64,000 nt of DNA, from the NCBI GenBank assembly GCA_019722365.1, contig JADFUC010001357.1, forward strand, positions 558,001-622,000, read 5' to 3'. The notes beneath the pieces were generated by a model that saw only the letters and a program-made list of their open reading frames with translations, was not told where the DNA came from and did not search any database. The DNA comes from Lithospermum erythrorhizon. Its lineage: Eukaryota; Streptophyta; Magnoliopsida; Boraginales; Boraginaceae. A program made the position numbers and the translations under genes. Below, piece by piece: positions 12,323 to 23,245 of the stretch (position 1 is its first letter; the number at the start of each line of letters is the position of its first letter).

Positions 12323-12910
12323 CTAAGAGTGTGCAAGGATCGGTTCGGTTCGATTTTGAGCCAAAACTGCAACCGAACCTATTTCGTCGGTTCTCTCGAA
12401 AGCCAAACCTAAATCGTTTCGGTTCCGGTCAGTTCCAATCCCATTGGTACAGGTTTAGTTTCGGTTTTGCACCAATTTTTTAATCTATGGTCTTAGGGTC
12501 AAAATTAAGTCGTAAGACTACATATGTAATTTCAATTAACTCATTTTAAGATTAATTATGCAATTTGTATGCACATCCCATATACATTATCACTTTTTTT
12601 TTACATATCCTATGTATTCACTATATTATTAACTTTAGAAAGATTTACATATCTATTATTACATTATACCAATAATGAACAAAGTTGATTTTAAATTCCT
12701 CTGCCTTAAAATATGTACACATGCAAATATTGCAAGATCTTATAAAGATATTAGAGAAAATTGAAAAATCTACAGAAAGTTTAGCCATTTGTTCGGTTAT
12801 TTCAAAGACTACATCTAAATCGGTTTGGTTCTATCCGAAACCGAATCTAATTCGATTCAGTTATTTTCAGTTCGACTCCGATCAGTTTCAAATTTTATGG
12901 ACACCCTAGT
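12323..12910. mobile_element. hAT-like MITE, copy 2
   Basis: A 588-bp non-coding element with ends CTAAGAGTGTGCA and GGACACCCTAG, an imperfect terminal inverted repeat. Repeated CGGTTCGG / TCGGTTC words lie near both ends, as in many plant hAT MITEs with the TAGGGGTGT-type terminus. The interior aligns with 2425-3003. The small frames across it are artefacts of the CGGTT repeats. Confidence 0.6.
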
Positions 12911-14160
12911 GCTACCTACATATTGCTACACATCATTTATATCCATGTCGACCAAAACGTGGAATTCTAATTTGTTTCGGGGGCAACAGTCACTAAAAAT
13001 GTATGGTGGAAAATACCCTAAAATGAACCTACAACACATCATATAATATATGATATCCAAGTCAACGAACACATGTAATTCTATTTTGATTTTGGGTGAT
13101 TGGAAAATTATTGCAAACTCCACGTCTACTTCGTTCACTGTCGGTAGATTGACTTGTAGCCTCACCAATAAGAAAACGATAACGTGGTCTCTTCGAACGT
13201 GCATGCTTAATTGCATGGCTTATTTAATTACAAAGTTTTTATTCAACAAAAACATATTTTGAAACAATAATTCATTTATTTTCCTTTATATTAATATCCC
13301 AAAAATAGATAACACACGCTTTAAAAAAATTTGAAATGATAAGTGAATATTCATTCATAAATTATAAAATTACTATAGATATAATTAAATAATGAGATAA
13401 TTTTACATCAATTGAACATAAATATTTTCCCAAAAGATAATTAATTAGATGAAAATTTAATAGAATTTCATATCGATATCTACCAAAAGAAATATATAAT
13501 ACAAATTAAACATAAAATATCCCTACAAAACAATAAGTTGCATCGATAAAGTAAACATCAATTGAAAAAATATACCGAAAACAAATGTTAATTCACATGA
13601 GCTAAAGAAAACTATACTAAACTGTGTAAAAAATGTTAGATTAATACAAACTTGACAGTTGACACTACAAAATTTGTAATTGAATTATCCTTTAATAAAA
13701 AAATATATAACATTAATTTGGGGTCAAAGTTAATAATTTTAATGAATAAATTAAACATATCAACTAAATTGAAATGCATGTAGTATCATTTATATTTTAG
13801 TACGTCCCATCATAATTTTTTTATTGCAATTAAACTTTATAAATTCATACATATTATTTCATTTGCCATCAATGACTTTTTATTTTTTAATCCAAAAACA
13901 TGGAGTAAAAATGATACTTAAATATTTATCTTTAAAAACATTATCATAATAATATTTTTTCTCTAATGACATACTGTATGTGAAAATAATTGGACATCAA
14001 TCACATCACTCAATGATACTTAAATTCATAATCCCAATATTATATTTTTACCTCAATTATTTTTTCTCACCCAAACTATACTAGTCTACTACTGTCCTAC
14101 ATTGTCTTCATCTCATCAACAATGTAATAAATTAGAGAAAGAAAATGTGACAAGTTTGGT
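12911..14160. other. Intergenic AT-rich DNA
   Basis: Very AT-rich, especially 13250-14050. Overlapping opposite-strand frames at 12926-13262 have no recognisable domain. No transposon ends, RNA gene or promoter signature could be supported before the rhomboid leader. Confidence 0.45.
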
Positions 14161-14329
14161 AGCCTGCAAAGAGAAGCAAACATCATTAGCTTTCTTGTCT
14201 GAATATTATCAAAACTAAACAGTTTGGTTTGTTGGCTTAATCCATGTCCTTCAAGCTACAGTTTGATGGTTTTTTGGTAGCCAACTTTTGCTTCATTCCC
14301 ACCAAATTCTCATCTACTTGTTCTATATA

Positions 14330-14710
14330 TTATATACTTCATTTTTCCTAAATTGGTATAAAATTTTTTTCCTATTTTGGAATAAAAAGATTTGGTTTTC
14401 TTGTTTGGAAAAAAAACTCCTATGTTTTTTCCTGTTTTGGAATAAAAATATTTGGGTTTTTCTATGTTGGTATAGATAAAAGATTGTTTTTTGCTATTTT
14501 GGAATAAATTTGGTTTTTCTTAATTTGGGAAAAAAAGATTTGACTTTTCCTATTTTGGTATTAAAAATTTGGGTTTTTTAGTTTTGAAAAAAGATTTGAT
14601 TTTTCCTAGTTTGGCACAAAAAAAGAGTTGATTTTTTATATTTTTGTATTTTTTTCATCTTTTGAGGGAAAAAAAGATTGTTTTTTTCTTAGTTTGGGGG
14701 GAAAAATTGT
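14330..14710 (+). repeat. Imperfect minisatellite in the rhomboid leader
   Basis: About nine degenerate units of 35-45 bp, each built as TTTTCCTATTTTGGAATAAA followed by AGATTTGG. They run directly up to the coding start at 14718. On the plus strand the units are T-rich with GG dinucleotides. They probably form much of the promoter-proximal leader of the rhomboid gene. A TATA-like CTATATATTATATA lies just before them at 14323-14337. Confidence 0.7.
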
Positions 14711-14717
14711 TTTTTCC

Positions 14718-17700
14718 ATGGCTAGAGGTGTATCTGAGGTTGCAGAACTGCCCATCAGAGTGCATTCAAGGAGGGGGGGTAGTAATGTGATTCATCCAGT
14801 AGAGAATGGAAGTTCCCCTGTTATACCTTACTCAGAAATCAAGCAATTCAAGGAGCATTTTTCATGGCTTATACCATCATTTGTTATTGCTAATGTTTTC
14901 ATGTTTGTTATTACAATGTTTGTTAATAATTGTCCCAAGAATTCTGTGTCTTGCATTGCTGACTTCTTGGGGAGGTTTTCATTTCAACCCATGAAGGAAA
15001 ATCCTCTGCTTGGTCCATCTTCTTCTACGTAAGCATCTTTTTCTTTGACCATTTTATTTGTTCATAACATTGTTCATGTTTTTTTGGGTTGATTTGTGTT
15101 TATGGAATGATTGATTGTGATATATGCATTGTTGTTTGGATAAACTTTGTAAGTTGATTGTTCAAACTGATGCTAATGACTAGTGTAAATACTTTAAAGA
15201 TTGATTAATTAGTTAGTTAATTGGGATTCTAATTGTTTTAAGGTACATATTCAGTTGAAGGTTTTGTGGAGGTGTTGTCAATCAAATATACTATGTGCAA
15301 CTAATATATTAGTTCAAGAGAGTGTATTTGATTAGTAAGTATGATCCTCTGGACTACTGGGTGAACTTATTGTTTATTTAGTGTGTGCTTCTATTTGACT
15401 TGGAGATAAATATGATCGAAATAGTTATGAACTTGTTGTTTTATTATTTTGCGGGAGCACCATTAGAGGGTTACAGTTTTTTGTCCATGTACTGCAATAA
15501 CAGCCATGGCGAAGTTCTATGAAAATGAACGAGACGAGACAGGTCAATGCTGCTGCACCAAGCATGTTCTTGATTAAAGTAGCATGGTTATACGTTACCT
15601 TGTAACATAAATATTTGATATGTTGCTTTATTGCAGTAAACCATCTTTTGCAGATGCCGTTGTCTATCTATTTATGAATAATGGCACTAGAATACTAGAG
15701 ACTTCAAAAAATGAGATAATGTGAATGTGATTACTATGACAAGAATCCATGATTTTTAACTTTCATGCACATGAGATATATAACGTCTAGACATTTGACA
15801 AAGAAACTATGTCTTATTCTTTCTGCTTCAGGTTAGAGAAGATGGGTGCATTAGATGTCAATAAAGTAATACATTCACATCAGGTGTACCGCCTTTTCAC
15901 TTGCATATGGTTGCATGGAGGAGTTTTTCATTTGCTAGCCAACATGCTGAGTCTTTTAGTGATTGGCATCCGGCTTGAGCAAGAATTTGGATTTGGTATG
16001 CTACCATTCTGCATTCTAAACTTACTCTTTCTTAGGAAAACTGATTAGGAAACTTTATCAATCGGATAACATATCTATTGTTCATTGAAGTTGCCTTTGA
16101 ACTGTAATATGAATACCTGTAATTCTGGACCAGTGCTAGCTGACTGTCTTACCTGGTTATCTAAGATCTTAATTACTATGCTCGCTTAGGTATTGCAGTA
16201 GCATTTAAGTTTTCGTAAGATAAACATGTCGCTGAGATACTACTACTATAGTTGGACACATTTCAGCAATTTTCAAATTGTCTTATCTATGAATACAAAT
16301 CTCTCTCTGTTTCTATTCTCACAGTACGTATTGGAGCGCTCTATCTTATTGCTGGACTTGGTGGAAGTTTGTTGTCGTCTCTCTTCATTCAGTCAAATAT
16401 ATCTGTTGGTGCTTCTGGTGCTCTATTTGGCTTGCTTGGCAGCATGCTGTCTGAACTGATCTCCAATTGGACCATATATGCGAATAAGGTAATTTCATAA
16501 GTTCTTTATACTACCTCCATCCTTAAGAGATCGTCCAGTTTATCTTTCTATGGTCAAAATTAACAAACTTTGATTTCTTAATTGACACATACAACTTTGA
16601 TTTGAATCAAAATCATTATGTTAATGGTAAAGTAGGCTGAAAATACTACACTTTGATAATACTTTTCACAACATTATACAACATATTCAACAATATTTGA
16701 GTTCAAACTTAAAAAGTCAACTCATCAAAATTCAAAACTAGATGATCTTTTAGGGATGGAGGGAGTACTAAAGTACTAAATTGAACTTCTAGCTGTCATA
16801 TTAACTAGTTTCTTGAGCTCCATTCAACTGTTCCACTAATTCATTTTCTTTTCTCAGTTTAGTGTTCTGGTGACCCTTCTTATTATCATCGCGATAAACT
16901 TATCTGTCGGAATTCTCCCTCATGTGGATAATTTTGCTCACATCGGAGGTTTCCTGTCTGGTTTACTTCTGGGTTTTGTATTACTGATGCGGCCGCACTA
17001 TGGATGGGTTACCCAGAGATACGCTGCCGTTGGAACTCAGTCTGCAAATGGGAGACCTAAATTTAAGACATACCAATGGGTTCTTTGCATTATTTCTTTC
17101 GTCCTTTTGATTATATGGTAAGCCTCTCATCACTCATATGTTGGAGGTTATTTTAAGTGGAGCGAAATGGGGTTGTGTTCATATCCATAATTTATAAGAA
17201 AGTGAAATTTAACCCTTGAACACTTCATTTGATTTTTCACGTAAGTGATGCTGGAGTAGTAGTGTTTTCTTTTTACAAACTACACCCGTTTGACATGTTA
17301 TGTGGAAAGATGGTTCCTAATAATTTGCAACAGCGTCGTTTGGGGTGTTTATTTGATACGATATCAAGAAGTAGTTGGTTCTCTCTTGTTTTAAGCTCTT
17401 AGTGTACGATTTGGAGGGTTTCTGGGATTGATTAGTGTTCTCCAATTTAATTTAAATTTGGATATCGTCTATCCTCTTGGCTCTCGCTCATACCCTTTAC
17501 CTTTATACAGGTTTGTTAGTGGCCTGGTTATGCTTTTCCGTGATGTAAATCTGAATGACCATTGTTCATGGTGTCACTACATGAGTTGTGTACCAACTTC
17601 GAAGTGGAGCTGCGACAATCAAAACCTCTCGTGTTTTGTAAGTGTTTCACGCCTTCTCTATTTTTCCTATTATTCGTTCATCTCTATGAAATGCATATCA

Positions 17701-17920
17701 TGCTCAAAGCCTGAAATGATCCTCATTGCGATCTTCGTTAGTTGGTCACGCCTCCCAATTTCTAATGATATCCTAATTCATGTATCGATTGTTCTTGCAG
17801 TCGGACCAGATCGGGAACCAGCTTACACTAGTATGCTCAAACAACAACAGAACAGGGACATATACTTTAGCTAATCCCAGCACTTCCCAGATTCAAGGAT
17901 TATGTAGTCAGCTTTGCTGA
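14718..17920 (+). CDS. RBL: Rhomboid-like intramembrane serine protease
   Basis: Six exons: 14718-15028, 15832-15995, 16325-16488, 16858-17117, 17511-17637, 17801-17920; 381 residues, all introns GT-AG. Rhomboid hallmarks are present: L1-loop and TM2 [11 protein letters not shown] (His132, His137, Asn141), catalytic Ser189 in GASGALFG, and catalytic His241 in [11 protein letters not shown]. First membrane helix about residues 50-70, six further helices through residue 286. The C-terminal tail is cysteine-rich ([10 protein letters not shown], then SKWSC), as in the plant RBL1/RBL2-type secretory-pathway rhomboids. It should cleave membrane-anchored substrates within the bilayer, in the Golgi or plasma membrane by analogy. 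An upstream in-frame ATG at 14628 lies in the leader minisatellite; MARGVSE at 14718 (CCATGGCT context) is preferred. Intron 3 holds a Stowaway-type MITE. Which RBL member it is cannot be told. Confidence 0.93.
16511..16765. mobile_element. Stowaway-type MITE in rhomboid intron 3
   Basis: 255 bp bounded by TA dinucleotides (16509-16510 and 16766-16767), the target-site duplication of Tc1/mariner-type elements. The ends CTACCTCCATCCTTAAGAGA and TCTTTTAGGGATGGAGGGAG are inverted repeats with a few mismatches. The interior resembles 23005-23245. It lies between exons 3 and 4 and leaves both splice sites intact. Confidence 0.8.
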
Positions 17921-18510
17921 TGAATGAGTTCAAAATATAGAAATAATTGATTTTGTATGAGTTTATTTCATATCTTAGTGTTTTACATTATGCACAGAGT
18001 ATCTTGATATTTGTTAGTACAGTCTACAGTTGATATGTTCCTTAAGAAAACTAACATACAAGATAAGGAAAAATAAAATAAAAAACTTACAAGATAAAGA
18101 AAAGCTAAAATGAAAAAAGGAAAAATTAGTGTGGATGTATTTTTCCTATGTTCTGTGTGGTTGATTTGTCAGCATAGTTAATTAATACCACCATCTGCAA
18201 AAAGATGTACAAGTTATTTTTCATTTTAAACATTTGAGTTTAACATTTAAAAAATCAAGCCGGATAATGAGGTACTAAAGAATTATAGGATTTGATGAAA
18301 TGAGGATATGAAAGTGGAATGTGATTTTAAGCTTAATTGACAAGAACCAATTTGAGCCTATGGTACAATTTATAGCCTATATTAAAACGTTTCACAAACT
18401 TTACTTCCAAGGCAATGCAGCACATAACAAACTAATCTGTATTTACATGTGAACAAAAATAAATTACAAGGCAGCAAATATGAACCTACAAAACTCAATT
18501 GTCGCAATTG
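17921..18510. other. Spacer between convergent genes
   Basis: The 590-bp spacer separates the stop codons of the rhomboid (+) and plant mobile domain (-) genes. It must hold both 3' UTRs and both polyadenylation sites. It is AT-rich with A-rich tracts at 18055-18125; no individual terminator can be assigned. Confidence 0.6.
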
Positions 18511-20795
18511 TCAAACTACAACACCATAATCACTTTGTTCGGCTAGATCCTCGCTAGCCGAGGATTGAGGAACCTCGGTTGCGATAAGAGATGATGGTCC
18601 ATTACCTTCACTGCCTCCTTGTGAGTGCTCATCATCGTCATCAACTTCCACCTCTGCTTGTTGAAGGCCCGCCACATCAACCTCATTATTGGCGTCATAG
18701 AACTGCTCGAATTCAACTTTGTGTGCAACAAAACGAATTTGTTCATAATCACGCCCGTTGGCTGCAATGCTGAGTCGTCGTTTATCTGTCTCATTATCCA
18801 TGTGATACTTAGTATCCTCAATTGCATCCAAGCGAGGGTGAACTGTTGGACCAACAAAATAGTGCTCATGGTTGTCTCTCTTTTTGCGTTTTCCAGTGGC
18901 CCTCCTACGTATCCTCCGGTTACCTCTCACCTTTTTTCCGTCATCACTCTGTGAATCATGTACAACTAATGAACTCCTAACGAGATCCCTGAAGCAGTCA
19001 TGCGCCAAATATCTAATCGTTGACACCGATTGAATTTGTTGGTCATTCATACCATGAGTTGAAATAGTGTCAGCTACATGTGCTATGTCCCTCAGTGCAG
19101 CACTCTGTAAAACTCAATAGTGAATGACACAAAATGAAATTTCAGGAAAGAAGAATACATTGAGATAATCTATATAGCCTTCATTGTCCTCAAAACTCTT
19201 ACCATTCGCTGAAATTCAGAAGAGATGGGGATAGGTCTGCCTACCAATTTGCGTGTGATTTTCAGGTACCACTGCATATATTCAGTCTCCTTTACATCTT
19301 CTTCCTCAGCTTCCACAATGTGGAAACATCGATTCGTCCACTCACTGAGTTCTGATTCCATTTTTGTGGACAGGTTCAAACCACCATCAACCCCACGAGT
19401 CTTCCTTTCCCATCTCTGGACATCATCTGGTATACTTTGACACATGCCAAACTGCCTGAGGCAACGATCTGGGAGATGCCGTTCTGCTTTCTCAAAACAA
19501 ATTAACATTGTTTTTGCTCTCCCAAGAACAAGATTGCTTAAAATATTGTCTGGTATAACAGTACGACTTATATTTACATAAGGACACCAATCAACCTATA
19601 AACAAATAAAAAGGAAACAGATGATTAGTTTAATACTTCGAAAAGGAAAAGAGAAGTGATCGATATTTTCTTCGCCTCACTTACATCAGATGGCTTTAAA
19701 TGATCCAATGTTTTACGGTAGAAAACCACATCACGGTTTGAGGTAGGACCACTTTGTTTCCCTTTCCACCTAAGTACAAACGGAAAACATTCATGGATTG
19801 GTTCGTGATGAAGTCTTGGTCGACCAACATTCAGGTGATAGTAACTCCAGCACTACAAAGTGAAGTACAAATTATTGGTATATTTATGTAACATAGAGTG
19901 GGTAGCCATGTGGATCAAGCAAAAGCTAGTTTAGAATGAAGTTGCAAATAATTAGACTTCAGTTCAAACAAAACTCACCTGTAGGAGAGTCAAGCATCCA
20001 CTGATGGTGCTTTGAGATTTGAGGGAGGCATTACCCAATGCTCTGTACAAGAAAGATAAAGCGCCTGCGCCCCAAGCATATTTTCCAGCTTCATCAAAAT
20101 CTTCAAATAAAGGAAGGTACATAACAGGGACTTTGTTACCGGTGGTGGTTGAAAAGATTGTGCTACCAACAAGATAGAGAAGGTAAGCACGTGTAAAACA
20201 TTTAACTTCTTCAACTGAGGCATCTTCTGAACACTGGGAAAATGTTTGTTTCAACCAACTCAGCTTCACCATTCCACCACTTGTATACCCAGAATCTGGT
20301 GCTCTGCCCAAGTATTTAAGACAAACTGCATCACACGATGTATATGTTACCCCAATAACAGGTTCACCATCAATGGGAAGCCCTATCAAATAAGCTACAT
20401 CTTCAAGAGTAACAGTCATCTCCCCAACAGTTAAATGAAATGTATTTGTTTCTCTTCTCCATCTTTCAACCAGAGCAGATATAAGAGGATTATCTAAACT
20501 GATGGAGGGTATTAGTCTCAAGTAGCCGAACCCTGCCTTCCTTACTAAATCAATCTGTTTATCTGTTAACGTCCACCGGTCAAGCTTTGAAGTATGTTCA
20601 TGGCATCTAAGAGCACCACGCTCCTGTTGATTTGGATTATATTATGGCAACTCCCAAAATCCCAAAACCAGAAACAAAAGGAAGGAGAAGAAAGTCACAT
20701 ACCTGCCCCTCCCAAATTGCTGTTGACACATGCTTGTCTTGATCATACAATACAGAATCATCAACAGGTCCAGGGTTGGTTAAATAAAAATCCAT
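18511..20795 (-). CDS. Plant mobile domain protein (MAIN/MAIL1-like)
   Basis: Five exons on the minus strand: 20703-20795, 19979-20623, 19685-19852, 19203-19595, 18511-19104; 630 residues, every intron GT-AG and in phase 0. The N-terminal half carries the plant mobile domain signature: ALVERWRRETNTFHL, GEMTVTLEDVAYLIGLPIDG, and WSYYHLNVGRP further on. The family includes MAIN and MAIL1, nuclear proteins needed for genome stability and transposon silencing, and versions captured by transposons; many are misnamed serine/threonine phosphatase 7 long form homologs. The C-terminus has a basic stretch (RRIRRRATGKRKKR, likely nuclear localisation) and an acidic stretch (EVEVDDDDEH). The ATG at 20795 gives the start MDFYLTNPGP; the open frame upstream begins just after a splice acceptor (TTTTGCAG, 20824-20831), so a 5'-UTR intron is likely. 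The frame is intact, which argues for a functional gene; exact function is inferred. Confidence 0.88.
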
Positions 20796-20831
20796 TATGT
20801 CACAACTAGTTACATTATTAAACTGCAAAAT

Positions 20832-21150
20832 AATAACACCAAAGGATTAGAAATAGAAGTACTGTATGCTCCAGTACATGGAATTATGGAGAAGATATAC
20901 AAACAATACTTGGTGTCAATTTAATAACTAAGGAAGATTTATTGTGAAAACATAATCAAAGGGCAAAAGTATTCTATGTATATCTAAATTCCGCTATAGA
21001 AGTACTCAGTGAAGTCAGGAGGAGTTCACACCCCTGGGAGTGTGTCTGTGCAAAAAAGTAAGATAAACTTCATCAAAGGGCAGGAAATAAGAGTGTGAAA
21101 GCATCATGTAGATCGCCTTATTTACTGAAAGAGTGTGACTCTACAATAGT
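20832..21150. other. Upstream flank of the plant mobile domain gene
   Basis: Non-coding. Expected to contain the leader intron and promoter of the minus-strand gene. No clear TATA box was singled out. Confidence 0.4.
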
Positions 21151-21151
21151 A

Positions 21152-21408
21152 CTCCCTCCAATTCAAATTGGAGGTCGTTCTAGCCTCTAGGCAAGTGCAC
21201 AAATATTAAGAAATGGACAAAATTCCACTTTTAGCCTCTGATGCTTTAATAATTACTCCAGCTATTCATTGTTCTTCTCCTGCTATGTACTTGAATGAGG
21301 GTAAGAAAGGAAAGTAGTAGCATGAGTTGCTTTGGGCTGTGTAAAACGTCTAATAATATGAATAATATACCAAAGCCTAAAACGACCTCCAATTTGAATT
21401 GGAGGGAG
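21152..21408. mobile_element. Stowaway-type MITE with near-perfect ends
   Basis: 257 bp flanked by TA on both sides (21150-21151 and 21409-21410). The terminal inverted repeats are long and nearly perfect: CTCCCTCCAATTCAAATTGG then AGGTCGTT on the left, and the inverse AACGACCTCCAATTTGAATT then GGAGGGAG on the right. No coding capacity. The high similarity of the ends suggests a fairly recent insertion. Confidence 0.9.
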
Positions 21409-21600
21409 TAAGATAAACAATTAAACAATTCAAAAGCAGCCAAAGTATAAAATTTCCCAAAAAAGTTTGACTTTTTAAGAAATTAACCCAACCTTCGCCA
21501 CCTCGAAAAGGAAAGAAAAAGGGAAACAAAGTGCAACAGATAGGTTCCCATTTATAAATAAATCGTGTCCTTTGTCCATTATCCACCACAAAATTGAAGG

Positions 21601-21690
21601 AAAATGGTGCGTACAGCCCATGCTAGCCATTTAACAAGGATGATGTAAATGGTATGCACTGCCCATGCTCCCCATCCAACAAGTATGTTT
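21601..21690. repeat. Diverged direct duplication, about 45-bp unit
   Basis: GGTGCGTACAGCCCATGCTA / GGTATGCACTGCCCATGCTC start two adjacent units that continue with CCAT..AACAAG.ATG. A short local duplication with no coding meaning. Confidence 0.6.
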
Positions 21691-22077
21691 CCGCTAAAAG
21701 ATGATTTTTTCCCTTTTACTAAATATGGTCGATGATGAATTAACTTGTGTTTAAGAAGCCGGTTGTACATATATACACCAGCTAGTTAGCATAATATTGC
21801 CCATAATGAATACCAATCTGTCCAATCAATTCAACTAAAAGGAAATACTTCGATGAAACTTGTTGCGCAGAATCCATCTACAAATGCACAAGTCAATCTA
21901 GTTCCCCTCCTTCCACAATTTACTGTCTACAATTATGTATGCAACCTTAGGATCACATCATATATACAAGTTAGGGGCGCTCGGCCAGATGCTCCAATGA
22001 TTTCGGACGAATAACATCTATTACTTTGTCGATGATTAATCAACAAAATTTGTATTCATAATACAAAGCATAGGACA

Positions 22078-22408
22078 ACATAAAACAAATAATTCAACTG
22101 AAAAAGCTACTAAACTGTAACAAAAAATAGAAAATTTAAGAAAATAAAATTTACCACCTTCAAAAAATTCTGATAAAAATGCTTACTTTATGACATCATC
22201 ACATGAGAGAAGAACTATGAGTTAACATTATTACTAACATAAGCCAATACAAAATAAATAATTCAACTGAAAATGCTAATAAACAGAAAAAAACGAAAAA
22301 AAAAATACCAACTTCAAAAATTCTGAGATACATCAATAAAAATGGTTTCTTTATAACATATCACAAGACAATAACTCTAAGTTAACACTATTACAAATTT
22401 TCTTTAAT
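22078..22408. repeat. Tandem duplication, about 170 bp, also present at 35.2 kb
   Basis: Two diverged units begin at about 22080 and 22255; both contain ATAATTCAACTGAAAA.GCTA, ACC..CTTCAAAAA.TTCTGA and GTTAACA.TATTAC. The same arrangement recurs at 35160-35395. No coding content or terminal repeats were seen, so origin is unknown. Confidence 0.7.
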
Positions 22409-23000
22409 TTTCCAAAGGTCAATGGACATGAACATGAACTATGAAGCAAAATACATAACATTAAAAAATGAAAATAAAAATACCCATGTCTTTAATTCAA
22501 ATCATCTCCAAGCTAGCCCCAGCATCAGCACCTGGTTACTCCTCTCCCTGCTATGGAGGTAAAAATCTCGAGGGACGGTTAGTATAACTGTTGTTTTGGG
22601 GTGTGAGTGAAGACAATAAGGTATGAATTTTAATATTTTTTGTTGATAGATTTGACGAGTGAATAAATTAGTGCATTAGTGTTTGAAATTAAATGCCCAA
22701 TTTGTGCAGAGTTGAATTAAATTTGGTAGTTGAATCTTGAAACGTTTGTGATTATTTTTTTGGAGATAGGGTTGGTTTGGGCTGAGTTCTAAAGCCCATT
22801 TTAAAATATATGAACATTTTAAGTTAAACGAAAATTGTTACGGGATAGTATTTTTTTAAATCGGTATTTAACAATTTTAAGGTTGACGTTTATCACCTAC
22901 GTTAAGAAATTAAATGGAAAAAACTTTTGCTAGTGATAACAAGTACGGTTCGAAACTCATCTCAACGGTAAATATAAAAAAATATTCAAAAAATGATTTG
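22409..23000. other. Intergenic DNA, no gene seen
   Basis: AT-rich sequence without a supported exon, RNA or repeat. Confidence 0.5.
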
Positions 23001-23004
23001 GTAC

Positions 23005-23245
23005 AATTTCCCTTACTCCTTAAAAGATCGTCAAATTGTTTTTCAATGACAAAAAATGATAACTTTGATGTTTTAGTTTATCCACACAAGTTTGATAGAA
23101 TTAAAATTATAATGTTAATAGTAAGATAGGTGAAAATACTGTGATTTGATATTTATTCACAAAATATTATACACCATAATAAAATGATATTTGAGGTTAT
23201 AATTTAAAAAATCAACACAATAAAACTAGAAAGTGAACATGTTGA
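23005..23245. mobile_element. Degenerate Stowaway-type MITE
   Basis: Matches the element in the rhomboid intron: left part CTTACTCCTTAAAAGATCGT, interior ATGTTAATAGTAAGATAGG then TGAAAATACT, and the ATTATACACCATAATAAAA-type stretch. The right terminal repeat is lost or mutated. Confidence 0.55.

Noticed and set aside
14288..14479. Plus-strand frame rich in Phe/Leu/Lys before the rhomboid gene
   Set aside because: It is a by-product of the T-rich leader minisatellite; not a plausible protein.
18591..18954. Plus-strand frames of 60 and 109 codons
   Set aside because: Antisense shadows of the last exon of the plant mobile domain gene.
20796..20828. N-terminal extension of the plant mobile domain protein
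   Set aside because: The extension begins with TTG right at a splice acceptor and has no ATG; the conserved start is MDFYLTNPGP at 20795.
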